Shown in pieces: positions 61,231 to 64,000 of a stretch of DNA of 64,000 nucleotides. Position numbers and translations under genes: made by a program. How positions within the stretch are numbered: position 1 is the first letter of the stretch; the number at the start of each line of letters is the position of its first letter. The notes under the pieces are model-generated. The model did no database searches, was not told the origin of the DNA, and saw only the letters and a list, made by a program, of their open reading frames with translations. The stretch lies in assembly GCA_027886175.1 (NCBI GenBank), contig JAJNNQ010000003.1:27383501-27447500 (forward strand). The letters run 5' to 3'. This DNA is from Phylloscopus collybita. Lineage: Eukaryota; Chordata; Aves; Passeriformes; Phylloscopidae.

Positions 61231-62900
61231 TGCCAGCCTGCATTTCCAGCTGCAGGGACAGGAAGGTTTTTAGGACACAAGTGTTCAGTGTCATTTGAGC
61301 ACCCCCAGGCAGAATGAAATACTAATTGGTTGGTGTGACCTGCACAAGACCTGCACTGGAGACTGGTTATTCTGTGGCTGATCTGACCTCTGCTTAGCTC
61401 TCTGCTGGAAACCTTTTCTCGCTCTTGACAGACTGCTTCAGCATCTGAAAGTGCAGTCTTTTCCTTGGCAATTAATCCCTACTTCACATGGAGATCTGCA
61501 TTCAAGCAGATCATGAGCTCTTGTCTGAACTTCTCATTGAGGCTTTAAAAACAAAACCAAAAGCGTGCTGAAGAGCAGCATCTTAGAAGTGGGACTGAGA
61601 AGATATCATTCCTTTCGGATTACAGGCAGTAAAAAGTCCAGAAGTGGAGCAGTCAGAGGACCTTTGCTTTTGTTCTTCTTTCTGTGGAAATAGTGTAGGG
61701 ATATAACAAAACTGATTAGTAGGTCATTCCAAACTGTTGGTGGAACCTTTGAAGTCTATTCTGGAATTAGGTAACACCTCATCAGCAGCTCATTTTTTTT
61801 CCCCACCAAACGCACTGTGGTGTTGGTGTTCTTGCACTTTTGTAATGGCATATGATGGTGGGGGAATTCAGCTCCTGTGCTTTCTCTGGCACCACCAGCA
61901 CATCCAAGCTCAAAGCTCAGATAAACCTCTGTTGGCAGAGCAGGGACAGGGAAGATTATTACTGTTAGAACTCTGATACTTCAGTAAGACCAGGATGTAC
62001 TGCAAATCTTGTATGAAACGTGTAATCTCATTTATATGGATTTGATTTTACTTTGAAGTTCACCAGTTCTGTAAAAAAGAAAAAATCCTTGAAGCGTATT
62101 TGCTATTTCTGTTTTCTCCCCTAGAAGTTGGACAGTGCTATTCCAGTGTAAGTTAAAAGAGAGTTTTCAAATCTCAAATATTCATAACCTGAACTACTTT
62201 TGTCCAGAAAATGATGGGTGGAATCGAAGAAGGATGTTTCTGAAAGGGCAAAGTCTCTAAAAACTGAAGCTAGAGCATTGTTTGAAAGTCCCTTCAGACT
62301 CTGGTATTTTTATATGCTTCTGTACCAGTTGTGTGTTGTAGAGGACTGTTGCAGCAGTCCGTTGAAATTTCCAATTATTCGAGACCTTCCAGTTATGTCT
62401 CTTATTGATCAGCATGCTGGAGACTGGTCTAGGCAGAACCAATGATCTGTGACCCTGTGGGAGGCCTCTCAATTCAAAGCTTGTGGATAATTCAGGAACA
62501 ATAGCATAAGCTTTTGTGGGCTTAGGATGTTTGCAGTGGAATTAATGCACTCACTGGTTCAAAGGCTTTGCAAGCCAAACGTCAGCTCAGCTCCCTGTTA
62601 AACACTTTCCTTGGAAGTGTTGCCGGGAACCTGTGAAATTACACTGGTAATCTTCATCAAATTCCAAATACAAACCCAGCATTTATTTGTTAATAATGTA
62701 AAAAAGCCTGGAACAGAAAAAGCCTTTCTGTGCTGCAGCATTTCCTCCATTTCATAAATGGAGAGAATAAATACAGCCTGGTAATTTCATGACGACTTCA
62801 GTGGTCTCAAGGCCATAATTTACTGAAAAGTAATGAATTATTCTTTGTGAGGGGCATGACATGGTTGATTATTTTTTCCTTGAAGCTTTTTTCTTTTTCT
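61231..62900. other. Non-coding sequence, nothing recognised
   Basis: AT-leaning DNA with short frames only (up to 79 codons). The part 62480-62830 is repeat-free and AT-rich. No exon or repeat family is seen. Confidence 0.45.
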
Positions 62901-63092
62901 TGTGGTCGTTTTTTGTTGTTGGTTGGTTTTGTTTTGTTTGGGTTTCTTTTTTTTTTGTTTGTTTGGGGTTTTTTTGTGGTGTGGTTTTTTTTGGTGTTTT
63001 TTTGGTTTTATGTTGTTTTTGTTTGGGTTTTTGTTTGGGGTTTTTGTTTTGTTTTGGATTGGTTTTGGTTTTTAGTTTGGTTTTTTCTTTTC
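62901..63092. repeat. Long T/G-rich tract
   Basis: About 190 bases of T and G on the plus strand with a few C and A interruptions. There is no fixed period; TTTGG, TTTTG and GGGTTTT words are mixed. Frames of 92-93 codons rich in Phe, Val, Trp and Gly across it look like membrane proteins but are composition artefacts. Confidence 0.88.
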
Positions 63093-64000
63093 ACCTTGGA
63101 GAACAGATTGCACAGGAATGCCTTTTAAGATGGGGATGATGGAGCATCATCCCAGAAATGAAAAGTCTGCTACATGATTAGTTGGTGAAGGAAACATTGA
63201 AATGAAAACTTCGCTGGTATTACAATTTAGTGTTGATTCTGCTCTGTGTTTGGTTCTGCCACCTCTGGTGTTTGTCTGAGTGCAGGACACCTGAGAACAG
63301 ACAATTGGTGTGTTTTTTCTCGTAGTCCCTGTGGGTACACACAGTAAGTTTAGAAAATGCCCAATTCAAGCTGGACAGCATAAGGAAACTCAGCTTTCTG
63401 TGCACCTTTCTAGGGCTGTACTTCAAAGATATTGCTGCAAGACTCAATAAAAATGAGGATTTGTAGGAGTTCTAGAGATTCTGTTACACTGCTAGCTTCT
63501 GACACTTCTTCAGGGTTTTTGTTTTGTGATCATTGACAGACTGTGTGTTATCAGCCTTGAGTGAAATAAAGGCATTTAACTTTCCACAACATAGGAAATT
63601 TTTGGTTTTTAAAGATTACAAAAATTGATTTAAGTATTTTTCATTTTTAAATTGTGTTTTTCTCAAGTCCACGTTTCAGCTGGCTGGATGTTTTAGCACA
63701 TCTGGAGCTGGGTGAAAGCTGAAAGTTCTGTTGATGAAAATGTCCATCAAGGTTTTCAAATCTCTTTTGTCACAAAGGGATTCTGTCACTTCTGTCCAGA
63801 ATTGTGTCTATGCTGAAGTGAGCCCAGCCAGCCCCAAACTCACTCCTTTGTGTTCGCTTTCTATAAATTGCCCTTTGCTGGCAGTTAAAGCGTGCCCAGT
63901 GCACAAGGAGGGTGAGTTGGTGCACTGGGCTCTGGGAATGGCTGCAAATATTCCCATCAGGAGAGCCCCTCTGGCACTGCCAGGGCTCAGCCTGCAGTGT
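63093..64000. other. Non-coding sequence to the window end
   Basis: No gene or repeat family is recognised. The only structure is the short inverted repeat at 63894-63930. Confidence 0.5.
63894..63930. repeat. Short inverted repeat (10-bp arms, 17-base loop)
   Basis: GCCCAGTGCA at 63894-63903 is the exact reverse complement of TGCACTGGGC at 63921-63930. A hairpin this size could arise by chance in 64 kb, and nothing around it suggests an RNA gene. Confidence 0.6.

Noticed and set aside
60123..61273. Open frames of 127-292 codons over minisatellite C
   Set aside because: Both strands and several frames are open because the 84/85-bp unit has few stops. No recognisable domain, signal peptide or splice context is present.
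62847..63139. Apparent small hydrophobic membrane proteins rich in Phe and Val
   Set aside because: They are translations of the T/G tract (TTT and GTT codons). The tracts at 758-949 and 1922-2190 give the same result.

Overview
The window looks like a stretch of bird nuclear DNA, most probably from a songbird. It reads as intergenic or deep-intronic sequence. I find no exon, tRNA, rRNA or other gene that I can support. The evidence for a bird is several decayed CR1 LINE 3' ends, compact solo LTRs of endogenous retroviruses, GC-rich minisatellites in an otherwise AT-leaning, CpG-poor background, and long T/G-only tracts of the kind common in passerine assemblies. The organism call rests on recognising these repeat families by eye, without a database search.

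Layout. 1-8.1 kb: non-coding, with two T/G tracts, a poly-A run, a poly-T run and a CR1 end. 8.1-8.9 kb: a complete solo LTR (8107-8885) with a 5-bp target duplication. 14.6-15.2 kb: two related LTR-like units head to tail. 19.4-20.0 kb: a 36/33-bp minisatellite. 20.9-21.1 kb: a CR1 end. 21.5-22.8 kb: a minus-strand LTR (21484-22805) with a 6-bp target duplication and about 700 bp of 23/31-bp minisatellite inside its downstream part. 22.8-39 kb: featureless apart from a 52-base poly-T and a CR1 fragment. 41.0-45.9 kb: a rearranged zone. A mosaic at 45.4-45.9 kb fuses a direct copy of 42.8-43.1 kb to an inverted copy of 41.05-41.73 kb. The source of the inverted copy carries a 464-bp LTR-type insertion that the copy lacks, so the window contains both the filled and the empty site. 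56.9-57.1 kb: another CR1 end. 60.2-61.2 kb: a local CpG-rich stretch with a seven-unit 84/85-bp minisatellite. 62.9-63.1 kb: a third large T/G tract.

There is no gene network to describe. The content is the history of mobile elements and tandem repeats. The most useful observations are the minisatellite that grew inside an LTR, the 41-46 kb mosaic duplication with its empty-site record, and three unrelated minisatellites whose long open frames could be mistaken for proteins.
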